From positions 1-54,937 of the forward strand of contig NZ_SMMC01000210.1 of NCBI RefSeq assembly GCF_009711445.1: a stretch of 54,937 nucleotides of DNA. The letters are read 5' to 3'. Each line of letters starts with the position of its first letter. Positions within the stretch are counted from its first letter, which is position 1. This document shows, piece by piece, positions 33,184 through 41,341 of this stretch. The translations under genes and the position numbers were made by a program. Source of the stretch: Curvivirga aplysinae (GTDB lineage Bacteria > Pseudomonadota > Alphaproteobacteria > UBA8366 > Aestuariispiraceae). The notes below the pieces were generated by a model. The model saw only the letters and a program-made list of their open reading frames with translations, did not search any database and had not been told where the DNA came from.

Positions 33184-34188
33184 ATGGCTATTCGCGTAGC
33201 AGTGAACGGTTTTGGTCGTATTGGACGTTTGGTGACACGTGCAATCTATGAATTAGGCCGCAACGATATTGAATTAGTAGCAATCAACACCCCTGGTTCC
33301 ATCGACGCAACAACTCATTTGTTGCAATATGACAGTGTACATGGTCGTTTCCCTGGCGATGTAGAAGCTGGTGCTGACTGGTTGGATATGGGGATGGGTA
33401 AAGTAAAAGTTTCCAGCCATCGTGATCCGCATAATGCACCTTGGAAAAGTCTAGGCATTGATATTGTCCTTGAATGTTCCGGCCACTTTAACAGCACAGA
33501 AAAATCAAATTCTCACATTAAAGCAGGTGCCAAGAAAGTATTACTTTCCGCCCCTGCGAAAGATCAGACAAAAACCGTCGTTTATGGTGTAAACCATGAA
33601 GAAATCACAGCAGATGATTTAATTGTTTCTAACGCATCTTGTACAACAAACTGCTTAGCGCCAATGGCAAAAGTGCTAGAAGAAAATCTAGGTATTGAAC
33701 ATGGCTTCATGACAACAGTTCACGCCTATACAGGTGATCAACGCATCCTAGATAACAGCCATAAGGACCTTCGTCGTGCCCGTGCTGCAGGCTTATCCAT
33801 GGTTCCAACTTCCACAGGTGCAGCCAAAGCTGTTGGCTTGGTATTACCATCCTTAAAAGGTAAATTAGATGGTTCTGCGATCCGTGTACCTACAGCAAAT
33901 GTATCCTTGGTTGACTTGAAATTCAACTCTGTGCGCGACACAAGCATTGAAGAAATTAATCAATTAATGGCTGACGCAGCTTCTGGCCCAATGAAAGGCG
34001 TACTTGCTGTCAACAATCTTCCTTTGGTTTCCACAGATTTCAATCATCATCCAGCGAGCTCCATTTTTGACCAAACACAAACACAAGTGATGGATGGTCG
34101 CTTGGTGCAAGTGATGAGCTGGTATGATAATGAATGGGGCTTCTCTTGCCGTATGCTGGATACAGCAGCACATATGGGAAATATGTAA
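33184..34188 (+). CDS. gap: Type I glyceraldehyde-3-phosphate dehydrogenase
   Basis: GAPDH interconverts glyceraldehyde 3-phosphate and 1,3-bisphosphoglycerate in glycolysis and gluconeogenesis. The 334 residues include GFGRIGR (9-15), the catalytic SNASCTTNC (Cys153) and His180. RBS GGAG precedes ATG 33184. Two cofactor positions differ from NAD-specific enzymes: Thr36 stands where Asp32 normally contacts the adenosine ribose, and Asn191-Ser192 replace the Leu187-Pro188 pair. All four positions fit a constant offset of four. That suggests NADP or dual use. A leader hairpin with arms near 33093-33131 lies just upstream. Confidence 0.95.
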   Translation: MAIRVAVNGFGRIGRLVTRAIYELGRNDIELVAINTPGSIDATTHLLQYDSVHGRFPGDVEAGADWLDMGMGKVKVSSHRDPHNAPWKSLGIDIVLECSGHFNSTEKSNSHIKAGAKKVLLSAPAKDQTKTVVYGVNHEEITADDLIVSNASCTTNCLAPMAKVLEENLGIEHGFMTTVHAYTGDQRILDNSHKDLRRARAAGLSMVPTSTGAAKAVGLVLPSLKGKLDGSAIRVPTANVSLVDLKFNSVRDTSIEEINQLMADAASGPMKGVLAVNNLPLVSTDFNHHPASSIFDQTQTQVMDGRLVQVMSWYDNEWGFSCRMLDTAAHMGNM

Positions 34189-34209
34189 TTCTATTTCCCC
34201 CAAATAATT

Positions 34210-34245
34210 CTAAAAAGCCTCAACAAGGATGTTGAGGCTTTTTAG
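34210..34245. terminator. Terminator between gap and the binding-protein gene
   Basis: Perfect 15-bp stem CTAAAAAGCCTCAAC/GTTGAGGCTTTTTAG (34210-34224, 34231-34245) and a six-base loop. Usable from both convergent genes; it overlaps the stop codon of the minus-strand gene. Confidence 0.88.
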
Positions 34246-35015
34246 TTTTGTAAACTTTCCGCCTCATCATGTTGTATAATTTCAGCGTGCCTGCCCAAAT
34301 ATTCTTGCGCTCGACCATCTTGGGCGAGTATGGGGATCACTTGATCGACATAACTGATAAATCGGCGGTTTTCTGGTGTATCATGACATACAAAATGCCC
34401 TGTCGCCTTAAATAATGTCAGCCGGGTTGAGTGAATTAAATCGTGGTATCCCAAATCATCAAAGGCAATCGCAATATCTGGATGGAAACCTATAATCGCC
34501 TCAATTCTGCCTGCCTTTAACATCTTCATTAAATTTTCATTATTACGCGCTGCATGTAAATACGGTGCCTTGTCTTGGATCAATCCCGCGGCAACATTGC
34601 CAATCACATGTCCAATAGGTAAATCTTTCAATTCATCAATCGAATGCGGAGGCTCTATACCTCTAGGGACATAAACATATACAGAAATAGCATCTACAGC
34701 TTTCGAAGAAAGCAAACCCATTTCCGATGCTTCAGGATAACGTGCCGCGATCGCACGTATATTGGCAGGAAAGGCACAAGAAGAAAAATCACGAATAAAA
34801 TTTGTAGAATTCCGTTTTATTGGGGCATATTTTTTCTCAATCTCCCCTTCAAACCTATTTAATAAATCTTTTAAATAGAGGTTATATCCACGGTCTTCCT
34901 CAGGTGTTAAGCGGTCATCAAGTTCATATAAATGCAGAATCACTTCGGCCTTCACCGAATTGGCACATGTCAACAGTGATAAAAAAAGCGCCAATATCTG
35001 GGAGCTTCTCCGCAT
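34242..35015 (-). CDS. Periplasmic solute-binding protein-like (SBP family 3)
   Basis: A 257-residue secreted protein: signal peptide (residues 1 to about 23, ending SVKAE), then a two-lobe fold of the family 3 amino-acid-type binding proteins, with weak conservation. The pattern 'DELKDLPIGHVIGN...LIQ' and 'MLKAGRIEAIIGFHPDIAIAFDDLG' matches the second-lobe entry and hinge of such proteins. No ABC permease or ATPase gene is adjacent, so it is an orphan: a sensor, or a binding protein sharing another transporter. RBS AAGG. Ligand unknown. Confidence 0.65.
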   Translation of the reverse strand: MRRSSQILALFLSLLTCANSVKAEVILHLYELDDRLTPEEDRGYNLYLKDLLNRFEGEIEKKYAPIKRNSTNFIRDFSSCAFPANIRAIAARYPEASEMGLLSSKAVDAISVYVYVPRGIEPPHSIDELKDLPIGHVIGNVAAGLIQDKAPYLHAARNNENLMKMLKAGRIEAIIGFHPDIAIAFDDLGYHDLIHSTRLTLFKATGHFVCHDTPENRRFISYVDQVIPILAQDGRAQEYLGRHAEIIQHDEAESLQN

Positions 35016-35235
35016 TCTTACAAACCTTCATTATATTTCTGGATACAACGTGCTCCCCTTGGTATGTATCATGAATTAGATAGCGTTCAATTAAAAGCTT
35101 TTCTCTAGCTTTTTATGAAAAAAACTGTTATAAAGCGTTTGTCAGAAGAATCTGGCCCGATGTTTGCTTTACATCGTGAGAGGAATTTTTTCACAAGTTA
35201 ATTCCTGATTTTGCTAGAAAGGCGAGGATAAACAA

Positions 35236-36300
35236 GTGGCTATTACAGTAAATGGCGGCGCAGCAGCCGCAAGTATGTTGAATGTAGCTTTGTCAAAGAC
35301 GAAGCCTGGGGAGTTTAAGCCCAAAACATCTGCTGTGACCAATATCCAAACAACGCTTAGTCAAAATGACGTTAACGCTAATAATCGTTTGATTATGAAT
35401 TCTGCAATAAATCGTTTAAACGGTATTGCACAAGGTATTGTCGAGCCTAATCAAGATCGTGAATGGGAAGTTGTAGGTGCCTATCTTCAAGCGACAGGTC
35501 AACCTTATCAAATAAAAATCGCAACAAATGGTGCTCTTTCTGTGGAGGCGCAGGCAGACGGCAAATTGGATGACTTCAACCAAGCCCAAAAACTTGGTAT
35601 TGCAAATGCAATACAAAAATTTGATAGCATCGCTATTCAGGTAGATCAGGAAACAGCACGTAACGGCTATTTAAACTCTTATAATACGGCTGCAGCCAGA
35701 CTTATAATGATGCAGCAATTTGCACCGGCTCAAGATCCATGGGAAATAGACTTCCAGCGATATGCTGAACTTGGACGTCCCGTCCAAGTTGGCCTAAATG
35801 GACAAGGAGAAATTGTTGCAATTAACCAGCTAGAGCACGATTTTTCAGAAGTCGAGAATGTTGATGATCGTCTCAAACTTATCGCAGCACGTAATGAATT
35901 AAGTAATATATTAGATGGAACGTCTGCAGCAACTGAAGCATGGCATTATCTTGCTTTAGGGAATAAACAAGATGGCGATGACTATCTTATCGTACTAGAC
36001 GACGATGGCAATGTCACCGTTAGGAATAATCTTCATCGTGACACTCCTAGTTCACAATTAAGCCTAAATCATATTACACCGCAATTCTTAAAAGATGATT
36101 TCAAAGTAGAGACATCTGCGCAATGGCAAGAAGATGCTGCAAACCTCTATCGTCAAGGTAAAGGTTTCTATTTCGATTTTGACAATACAGGAACTAATAT
36201 TGTGACACGGGAACTCAATCTTACATATGCAATGAATCTGCATAAGCCCGTGGACCGGACGCAAGATATTATCAACGCTCAGCTTTCTATTCTCACCTAG
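35236..36300 (+). CDS. Hypothetical protein, lineage-restricted
   Basis: A 354-residue protein I cannot name. No signal peptide or membrane segment. The first 60 residues are Ala/Asn/Thr-rich and polar, like the flexible ends of secreted axial proteins but without a flagellin motif. The middle (70-110, 'YLQATGQPYQIKIATNGALSVEAQADG') and 165-200 ('RYAELGRPVQVGLNGQGEIVAINQL') look like two copies of a beta-rich unit with the pattern Y-x-G-[RQ]-P-[YV]-Q-[IV]. Start GTG 35236 with GAGGA seven bases upstream. It is monocistronic and flanked by unrelated genes. Function unknown. Confidence 0.65.
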   Translation: MAITVNGGAAAASMLNVALSKTKPGEFKPKTSAVTNIQTTLSQNDVNANNRLIMNSAINRLNGIAQGIVEPNQDREWEVVGAYLQATGQPYQIKIATNGALSVEAQADGKLDDFNQAQKLGIANAIQKFDSIAIQVDQETARNGYLNSYNTAAARLIMMQQFAPAQDPWEIDFQRYAELGRPVQVGLNGQGEIVAINQLEHDFSEVENVDDRLKLIAARNELSNILDGTSAATEAWHYLALGNKQDGDDYLIVLDDDGNVTVRNNLHRDTPSSQLSLNHITPQFLKDDFKVETSAQWQEDAANLYRQGKGFYFDFDNTGTNIVTRELNLTYAMNLHKPVDRTQDIINAQLSILT

Positions 36301-36326
36301 AAAAAGAAATTATTTTGCATGACATT

Positions 36327-36375
36327 GGGGCCTATTGGGCCCCATTGCTATCTATACCATATATAGATAGCAATG
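36327..36375 (+). promoter_or_regulatory. Tandem hairpins ahead of thiE
   Basis: GGGGCC/GGCCCC (36327-36332, 36338-36343) is followed at once by a perfect 14-bp repeat, arms 36343-36356 and 36362-36375 (CATTGCTATCTATA and its complement), loop CCATA. It starts 26 bp after the orphan gene's stop and ends 30 bp before the thiE ATG. No T-tract and no TPP riboswitch box. A terminator without U-tract, a leader structure or an operator are all possible. Confidence 0.45.
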
Positions 36376-36405
36376 CGTCAGAAAACTTTAAAATAGGAAA
36401 CGTCC

Positions 36406-37062
36406 ATGGCCGATATACTGCCCCCTGCAGAAATTTATCTTATTACGCCAGAAGAAATAGAATTTGATCAATTCAAATCCTCTTTAAAAAGCGTGCTGAG
36501 TGAAGTGCCAATTTCCTGTTTACAAATTCGTCTTCCAAATGCGGACAAGAACAGCCTTAAGGCCGCAGTTGAAATGCTTGCCCCCATCGCTTGGGAGCAT
36601 GAAGCAGCCGTCTTATTATGTGATCAGCCTGACTTGGCAATCGAAATGGACCTAGATGGCGTGCATTTGGAAACGAATGTAGATGCCAAACACGTCAAAG
36701 CTGTTCGTAAAATTATTGGAAATGATCGTTCCATTGGCGTTTCTTGCTTAAATTCTACACATACAGCAATGCTTGCAGGCGAAGCAGGTGCTGACTATGT
36801 TAGTTTTGGTCCACTTTTCCCATCTCCAACCAAAGGTATGCCTGCGGAAGAAGGAGTTGAGGAATGTTTGCGTGCCTGGGCCTTAGCAATGGAAGTTCCT
36901 TGCGTAGCCATAGGTGGGATCACCACAGATAATGTAAATATTGCCTTGGCAACTGGTGCTGAATTCGTCGCGCCGTTATCAGGGATATGGCAACATCCCG
37001 ATGGTCCAGCTGTTGCAGCTAAGATATTTTACGAAGCAACACAGACATACAAAAAATCTTAA
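36406..37062 (+). CDS. thiE: Thiamine phosphate synthase family protein
   Basis: ThiE joins HMP pyrophosphate to the thiazole phosphate to give thiamine phosphate. The 218-residue TIM barrel has LYLI-like first strand (IYLITPEE), QIRL, DLDGVHLETNVD, IGVSCLNS, ADYVSFGPLFPSPTKG and AIGGI, in family order. The phosphate-binding and pyrophosphate loops are a little divergent (GVHLETN rather than GVHLGQ), so a ThiE-like TenI role is possible. RBS AGGAAA precedes ATG 36406. Thiamine diphosphate is the cofactor of the nearby transketolase. Confidence 0.82.
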   Translation: MADILPPAEIYLITPEEIEFDQFKSSLKSVLSEVPISCLQIRLPNADKNSLKAAVEMLAPIAWEHEAAVLLCDQPDLAIEMDLDGVHLETNVDAKHVKAVRKIIGNDRSIGVSCLNSTHTAMLAGEAGADYVSFGPLFPSPTKGMPAEEGVEECLRAWALAMEVPCVAIGGITTDNVNIALATGAEFVAPLSGIWQHPDGPAVAAKIFYEATQTYKKS

Positions 37063-37206
37063 CAAACATACGCTATGCAGAAGGTGCAATGCTGTATTGC
37101 ACAAATCCATTTTAGGAAAAGGCTTGTCTAGACCAGCTTTTTACCATATAGAAAACGCCGATTTTGTTCTTTGAAAATTTGGCACTCCAACTGATTGGTG
37201 AGACTC

Positions 37207-37776
37207 ATGAAGATTGATGGCAACGCTATTCGTCCAGGTAACGTTATTGAACATAAAGGTGGCTTGTGGCGCGCAGTAAAAACACAACATGTAAAGCCTG
37301 GTAAAGGCGGCGCATTTTTACAAGTAGAATTAAAAGAAATTCGCACCGGCACAAAATTGAATGAGCGTTTCCGCTCTTCAGAAACAGTTGAAAGAGTGCG
37401 TTTGGAACAAAAAGAGTTCCAGTTCCTTTTCGCTGACGGTTCCGATTTTACATTTATGGATCAAGAAACTTTCGATCAAATCACATTGAACGAAGACATG
37501 ATCGGTGAAGATCAGGCAAAGTTCCTACAGGACGGAATGGTTGTTGTGATAGAATCTTTTGAAGAAAGTCCAATCGGCGTGGAATTGCCACAACATGTCA
37601 CTGTTGAGGTCTTAGAAGCAGATGCAGTTGTAAAAGGTCAGACCGCTTCCTCTTCCTATAAACCTGCTGTTGTTGAAGGTGGAGTACGTGTCATGGTACC
37701 GCCTTATGTTGAAACAGGTATCCGCATTGTAGTAAACACAGATGATGCAACTTTCGTAGAACGCGCGAAAGACTAG
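37207..37776 (+). CDS. efp: Elongation factor P
   Basis: EF-P relieves ribosome stalling at polyproline stretches. The 189-residue protein has the three OB-like domains of normal length; the modification loop KPGKGGAF has Lys33 where EpmA adds beta-lysine. The C-terminal domain has '[11 protein letters not shown]'. The frame extends to 37195 but ATG 37207 matches the family start. It lies upstream of suhB with a 30-bp gap, an order common in alphaproteobacteria. The window encodes a Pro/Ala-rich OmpA protein whose synthesis could need EF-P. Confidence 0.96.
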   Translation: MKIDGNAIRPGNVIEHKGGLWRAVKTQHVKPGKGGAFLQVELKEIRTGTKLNERFRSSETVERVRLEQKEFQFLFADGSDFTFMDQETFDQITLNEDMIGEDQAKFLQDGMVVVIESFEESPIGVELPQHVTVEVLEADAVVKGQTASSSYKPAVVEGGVRVMVPPYVETGIRIVVNTDDATFVERAKD

Positions 37777-37806
37777 CTCTAACCATAAAAATGGAAGGCA
37801 AACACA

Positions 37807-38613
37807 ATGTTTGTACGATCCCCAAATATCAACGTCATGATCAAAGCAGCCGAAAAGGCGGGCCGCGGTCTTGTACGTGACTTCGGTGAGGTAGAACAAC
37901 TACAGGTTTCCAAAAAAGGGCCTGCCGATTTTGTATCTACAGCCGACAAACGCGCGGAAGAAACAATCCGCCGTGAACTGGAAAAAGCACGCCCTGAATA
38001 TGGCTTTCTTATGGAAGAAGGTGGTATTGTTAAAGGTGAAGACGAAGATTACCGTTGGATCATCGACCCGCTTGACGGCACCACAAACTTTCTTCATGGC
38101 ATTCCACATTTCGCCATTTCCATTGCCTTGGAAGAAAAAGGGGAAATTGTTGCTGGCGTTGTTTACGATCCTGTAAAAGATGAAATGTTCTGGGCGGAAA
38201 AAGGCAAAGGCGCCTTCGTGAATGATCGACGTTTACGTGTGTCGGCACGTACACGCCTATCAGAAAGTGTTTTCGCAACAGGCATTCCTTTCATGGGCCG
38301 CGATACCGAAGATGATGGCCATGGTTTATTTCTACGTCGCCTTGAGAAAATCATGGAAAAAACAGCGGGTGTTCGTCGTTTTGGTGCCGCATCCCTTGAT
38401 CTCGCATATGTAGCTGCAGGTCGCTATGACGGTTTCTGGGAACGTGGACTAGCCCCATGGGATGTAGCTGCCGGCATATTATTGGTTAAAGAAGCTGGCG
38501 GCTTCGCAACAGATGCCCAAGGGCGCGCCTTCAGTTTCAAACGGGCTGATGTGGTTACAGCCAATGAAAAAATTCACAAAAGCTTATTAGATGTTTTGAG
38601 AAGCGCTAAATAA
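37807..38613 (+). CDS. suhB: Inositol monophosphatase family protein SuhB
   Basis: A 268-residue Mg-dependent phosphatase of the inositol monophosphatase family, with EEGG (71-74), the metal site IDPLDGTTNFLHG (86-98) and the second motif APWDVAAGILLVKEAGG (about 217-233). It hydrolyses inositol 1-phosphate; SuhB also joins ribosomal RNA antitermination complexes in E. coli, unproved here. RBS AAGG. It follows efp closely and ends at a terminator. Confidence 0.93.
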   Translation: MFVRSPNINVMIKAAEKAGRGLVRDFGEVEQLQVSKKGPADFVSTADKRAEETIRRELEKARPEYGFLMEEGGIVKGEDEDYRWIIDPLDGTTNFLHGIPHFAISIALEEKGEIVAGVVYDPVKDEMFWAEKGKGAFVNDRRLRVSARTRLSESVFATGIPFMGRDTEDDGHGLFLRRLEKIMEKTAGVRRFGAASLDLAYVAAGRYDGFWERGLAPWDVAAGILLVKEAGGFATDAQGRAFSFKRADVVTANEKIHKSLLDVLRSAK

Positions 38614-38639
38614 GCTTCTTATTCTATCAAAAACGAATC

Positions 38640-38688
38640 AAAAAGCCTCGCATTGGAAAATATTTTTCTCAATCGAGGCTTTTTTGTT
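38640..38688 (+). terminator. suhB terminator
   Basis: Stem AAAAGCCTCG/CGAGGCTTTT (38641-38650, 38674-38683), extended inward by ATTG/CAAT past one bulged base, followed by a T run to 38685. Confidence 0.85.
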
Positions 38689-38848
38689 TCCTTCAAAAAT
38701 ACAAATAACATATAAATTACAAATACTTAACTTATAAATCACGGCTTTTTCAAGCTAGCTATTGTCCGCGAAAGAAGCCTAGTCTATGATATTTTAAATG
38801 GGGATAGGCCACTGTTTCTGGCCTATGAAATAATTATGCGAGTTGGGA

Positions 38849-39976
38849 ATGACTAAAACAGTAAAAACGCATTTTGCTACCGCTGCTTCTATAACAGCGT
38901 TGACTATTGGTCTATTCGCCACAGTGTTATCTACATCTGAGGCAAATGCACAAAACTCCTATTATTGGGGAAATACACAACTTGATAACGCAGTTAGTGT
39001 AAATTTAAATGTGTTAGATAGCCTAGGTGATCAACAGACCTTACCAGGTCTACTTAACCCGCGAGCTAGTGCAACCACTCCAGTTTTAACAAATGAACTA
39101 CCACGTACAGTAAATTCAAATCCTATTACGCGTTCCACAAGTACAACCAATGGAATGCCTGTATCTGGTTTAACAACAAATGTTGCGCCGCAAGCAGCAC
39201 CACGAGCGGTAAAACCAGCGGCATCGAAGGTCGCTGCCAGCCCGACACCAAAAGCAGCTGACGTCTCTACAATGCCATCTAGCGCCCTTGTGGCTGCGGC
39301 TCCAAAAACGGAAGCAGTTCCTACAAAATCAGCACCCAAGAAAGTTGAAGCCAAAGCAGAACCAAAAGTTGTAGCAACAGCGCCAGCGCCAAAACCAGCG
39401 CCTGCACCAAAGCCTGTTGCAAAGGCAGCTAAGCCTGCTCCAGCTCCTGTTCCGGCACCAGCTCCCCCGAAGGTTGAAGAACCCAAAGTTGTTGAAGCAC
39501 CTAAGGTCGTTGAGGCTCCAAAAGAAGAACCCAAACAGGTTTCAATTACACCTGATGCTGCACCAGCTCCGGCACCTGTTCCAGCAGCCCCCAAGGTCGA
39601 AGAACCTGTACAACCTAAACAAACGGCTACGTTAACTAAACTAGAAGATAGTGATATTATCCAAAAGAAAGACGGCATCGTCAGTGTTGTATTTGACCCT
39701 GTTGAAACTGATTTACCGAAAGCTGCTGAGGGTGAGCTGGATAACATCGTGGCTCAAATGAAAGCAGATGAGAATTTAAAGCTGTTCCTTGAAGGATATG
39801 CCTATATTCCTGACGCATCACCAAACCAATCACGTCGCATGTCTTTATTCCGTGCAATTTCTGTTCGTAATTATCTTGTAAAACAAGAAATTCCTAGCCG
39901 ACGGATTAAGGTACGCGCCTTTGGTGACAAGGCTGATGGTGGCAATACTGATCGTGTTGATATCTTTTTTGAGTAA
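38849..39976 (+). CDS. OmpA-like envelope protein with Pro/Ala/Lys-rich linker
   Basis: A 375-residue exported protein. The signal peptide (about 1-34, ending EANAQ) is followed by a Thr/Ser/Asn-rich stretch, then about 180 residues of Pro/Ala/Lys/Val repeats (KPAPAP, APKVVEAPK units), a linker long enough to span the periplasm, as in TonB. The last 105 residues are a divergent OmpA C-terminal domain. Its peptidoglycan motif is changed: EGYAY replaces the EGHTD in which Asp contacts diaminopimelate, while the downstream Arg (FRAISV) is kept. Start ATG 38849 rather than the in-frame TTG 38843. It lies 165 bp before the MotA/MotB-like pair, after a terminator, so co-function is inferred. Confidence 0.8.
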   Translation: MTKTVKTHFATAASITALTIGLFATVLSTSEANAQNSYYWGNTQLDNAVSVNLNVLDSLGDQQTLPGLLNPRASATTPVLTNELPRTVNSNPITRSTSTTNGMPVSGLTTNVAPQAAPRAVKPAASKVAASPTPKAADVSTMPSSALVAAAPKTEAVPTKSAPKKVEAKAEPKVVATAPAPKPAPAPKPVAKAAKPAPAPVPAPAPPKVEEPKVVEAPKVVEAPKEEPKQVSITPDAAPAPAPVPAAPKVEEPVQPKQTATLTKLEDSDIIQKKDGIVSVVFDPVETDLPKAAEGELDNIVAQMKADENLKLFLEGYAYIPDASPNQSRRMSLFRAISVRNYLVKQEIPSRRIKVRAFGDKADGGNTDRVDIFFE

Positions 39977-40001
39977 AGCATTTATATTGCTATAGTGTTT
40001 T

Positions 40002-40039
40002 AAAGCCTGCGACTCCTTGAGTTTGCAGGCTTTATTCTT
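40002..40039 (+). terminator. Terminator of the OmpA-like gene
   Basis: Stem AAAGCCTGC/GCAGGCTTT (40002-40010, 40025-40033) with ACTC/GAGT inside the loop, then TATTCTTT. Confidence 0.75.
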
Positions 40040-40141
40040 TCAGCTATGCATTTTTTCACTGACAGGATTCATAGAATCATCGTAATGGAATAAACATGTT
40101 TCTGCCCTATTCATGCCCCGATTGGCTTTGAAACTGGGTAT

Positions 40142-41311
40142 ATGACAAAACAGACATTTACAAATTCACAGCAATATGGCCGTCCCTTTGGTACATTGGA
40201 CCTTTTCCGTGGGAGATTTACATTGAAACAGCCAACCCGTTACCTGATGATCATGATGATTTTCACCCTGACCATCATTGCCGGCGTCGTCTTAATTCAC
40301 CAACCTCTCATGCAGGCATTCAACGCCAACATATTCCTAAACGGAATTATTCTGGCTGTTTTAGTAATTGGTATTGGGCATGCATTTAGAACTGTTGCCA
40401 TGTTGGGCCGTGAAGTTACCTGGATTGAAGATTTCAAACGCGCATCTCAAGGGGGGGTAACACCATCAGGAAGACCACCTCGTCTGATGGCGCCTGCCGC
40501 GACCATGCTTGGTGACCGAAATGAAAGATCAGCTCAGTTGAATCTTTCCACCACAGCTATGCAAACCTTATTAGATGGTGTTGGCACGCGCCTTGATGAA
40601 ACCCGTGAAACAGGCCGCTACATGGTCGGTCTTCTTGTTTTCCTTGGCCTGCTTGGCACTTTTTGGGGGTTAATGGGCACTGTTGCCAGTGTTGGCGATG
40701 TCGTAGCAAATTTAGAAATCAGTGGCGCAGGTGGTGAGATATCAGATGCACTAGCTGCCTTAAAAGAAGGCTTACAAGCGCCTTTATCCGGAATGGGCAC
40801 GGCCTTTAGTTCTTCTCTATTTGGTTTAGCTGGCTCCCTAGTCCTCGGTTTCTTATCCCTTCAAGCTTCACAAGCGCAAAACCGTTTCTATAATGATTTT
40901 GAAGAATGGCTGTCTGGTCTGACACGATTGAGTGGTAGTGGTCCAATTGCAGATGGTGAACAATCTGTTTCTGCCTACACAAATGCATTACTTGAAAAAA
41001 CAGCGGACAGTGTAGAATCTCTACAACGTCTAATTTCCCGCAGTGAAGAAGGTCGGTTGCAGGCTGAGCGCAATATGAATACCTTAAATGATCGCTTGGA
41101 AGATTTAGTGGATGTTATGAAATCCGGCCAAAGCAGCAGTGGTGGCATGGATGCATCTGCTGTCAGCACTTTACGCAATATTGAACATCACCTCTCTCAT
41201 ATGTCAAAGGATGCCCCCAAGGGACGTGAGGATGCCGTTCAGGAAATTCGTAGTGAAATCCGCTTACTTGCACGTACAATTGCGGCACTTGGCGAAACTT
41301 CTTCTAACTAA
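40142..41311 (+). CDS. MotA/TolQ/ExbB-type proton-channel protein
   Basis: A 389-residue inner-membrane protein. Two hydrophobic segments (about 32-53 and 65-85) are followed by a cytoplasmic loop, then two more with the family motif GLLGTFWGLMGTV (about 168-190) and SSSLFGLAGSLVLGFL (about 222-240), and a cytoplasmic tail with coiled-coil character (about 290-350). This is the MotA/TolQ/ExbB motor-protein fold. The next gene is a MotB-like protein with a 30-bp gap, so the pair is a proton-driven stator. No flagellar, Tol or Ton genes are near, so the driven machine is unknown. Confidence 0.82.
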   Translation: MTKQTFTNSQQYGRPFGTLDLFRGRFTLKQPTRYLMIMMIFTLTIIAGVVLIHQPLMQAFNANIFLNGIILAVLVIGIGHAFRTVAMLGREVTWIEDFKRASQGGVTPSGRPPRLMAPAATMLGDRNERSAQLNLSTTAMQTLLDGVGTRLDETRETGRYMVGLLVFLGLLGTFWGLMGTVASVGDVVANLEISGAGGEISDALAALKEGLQAPLSGMGTAFSSSLFGLAGSLVLGFLSLQASQAQNRFYNDFEEWLSGLTRLSGSGPIADGEQSVSAYTNALLEKTADSVESLQRLISRSEEGRLQAERNMNTLNDRLEDLVDVMKSGQSSSGGMDASAVSTLRNIEHHLSHMSKDAPKGREDAVQEIRSEIRLLARTIAALGETSSN

Positions 41312-41341
41312 GATTTAGATACGATGTAAGGCGGATAGATC

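Noticed and set aside
36301-36405. TPP riboswitch ahead of thiE.
   Set aside because: The THI-box sequence elements are not present; only two plain hairpins are.
39031-39747. 238-codon open frame on the minus strand inside the OmpA-like gene, Gly/Ala-rich.
   Set aside because: It mirrors the Pro/Ala/Lys repeats of the real gene, has no RBS, and the plus-strand gene has a signal peptide and a domain.
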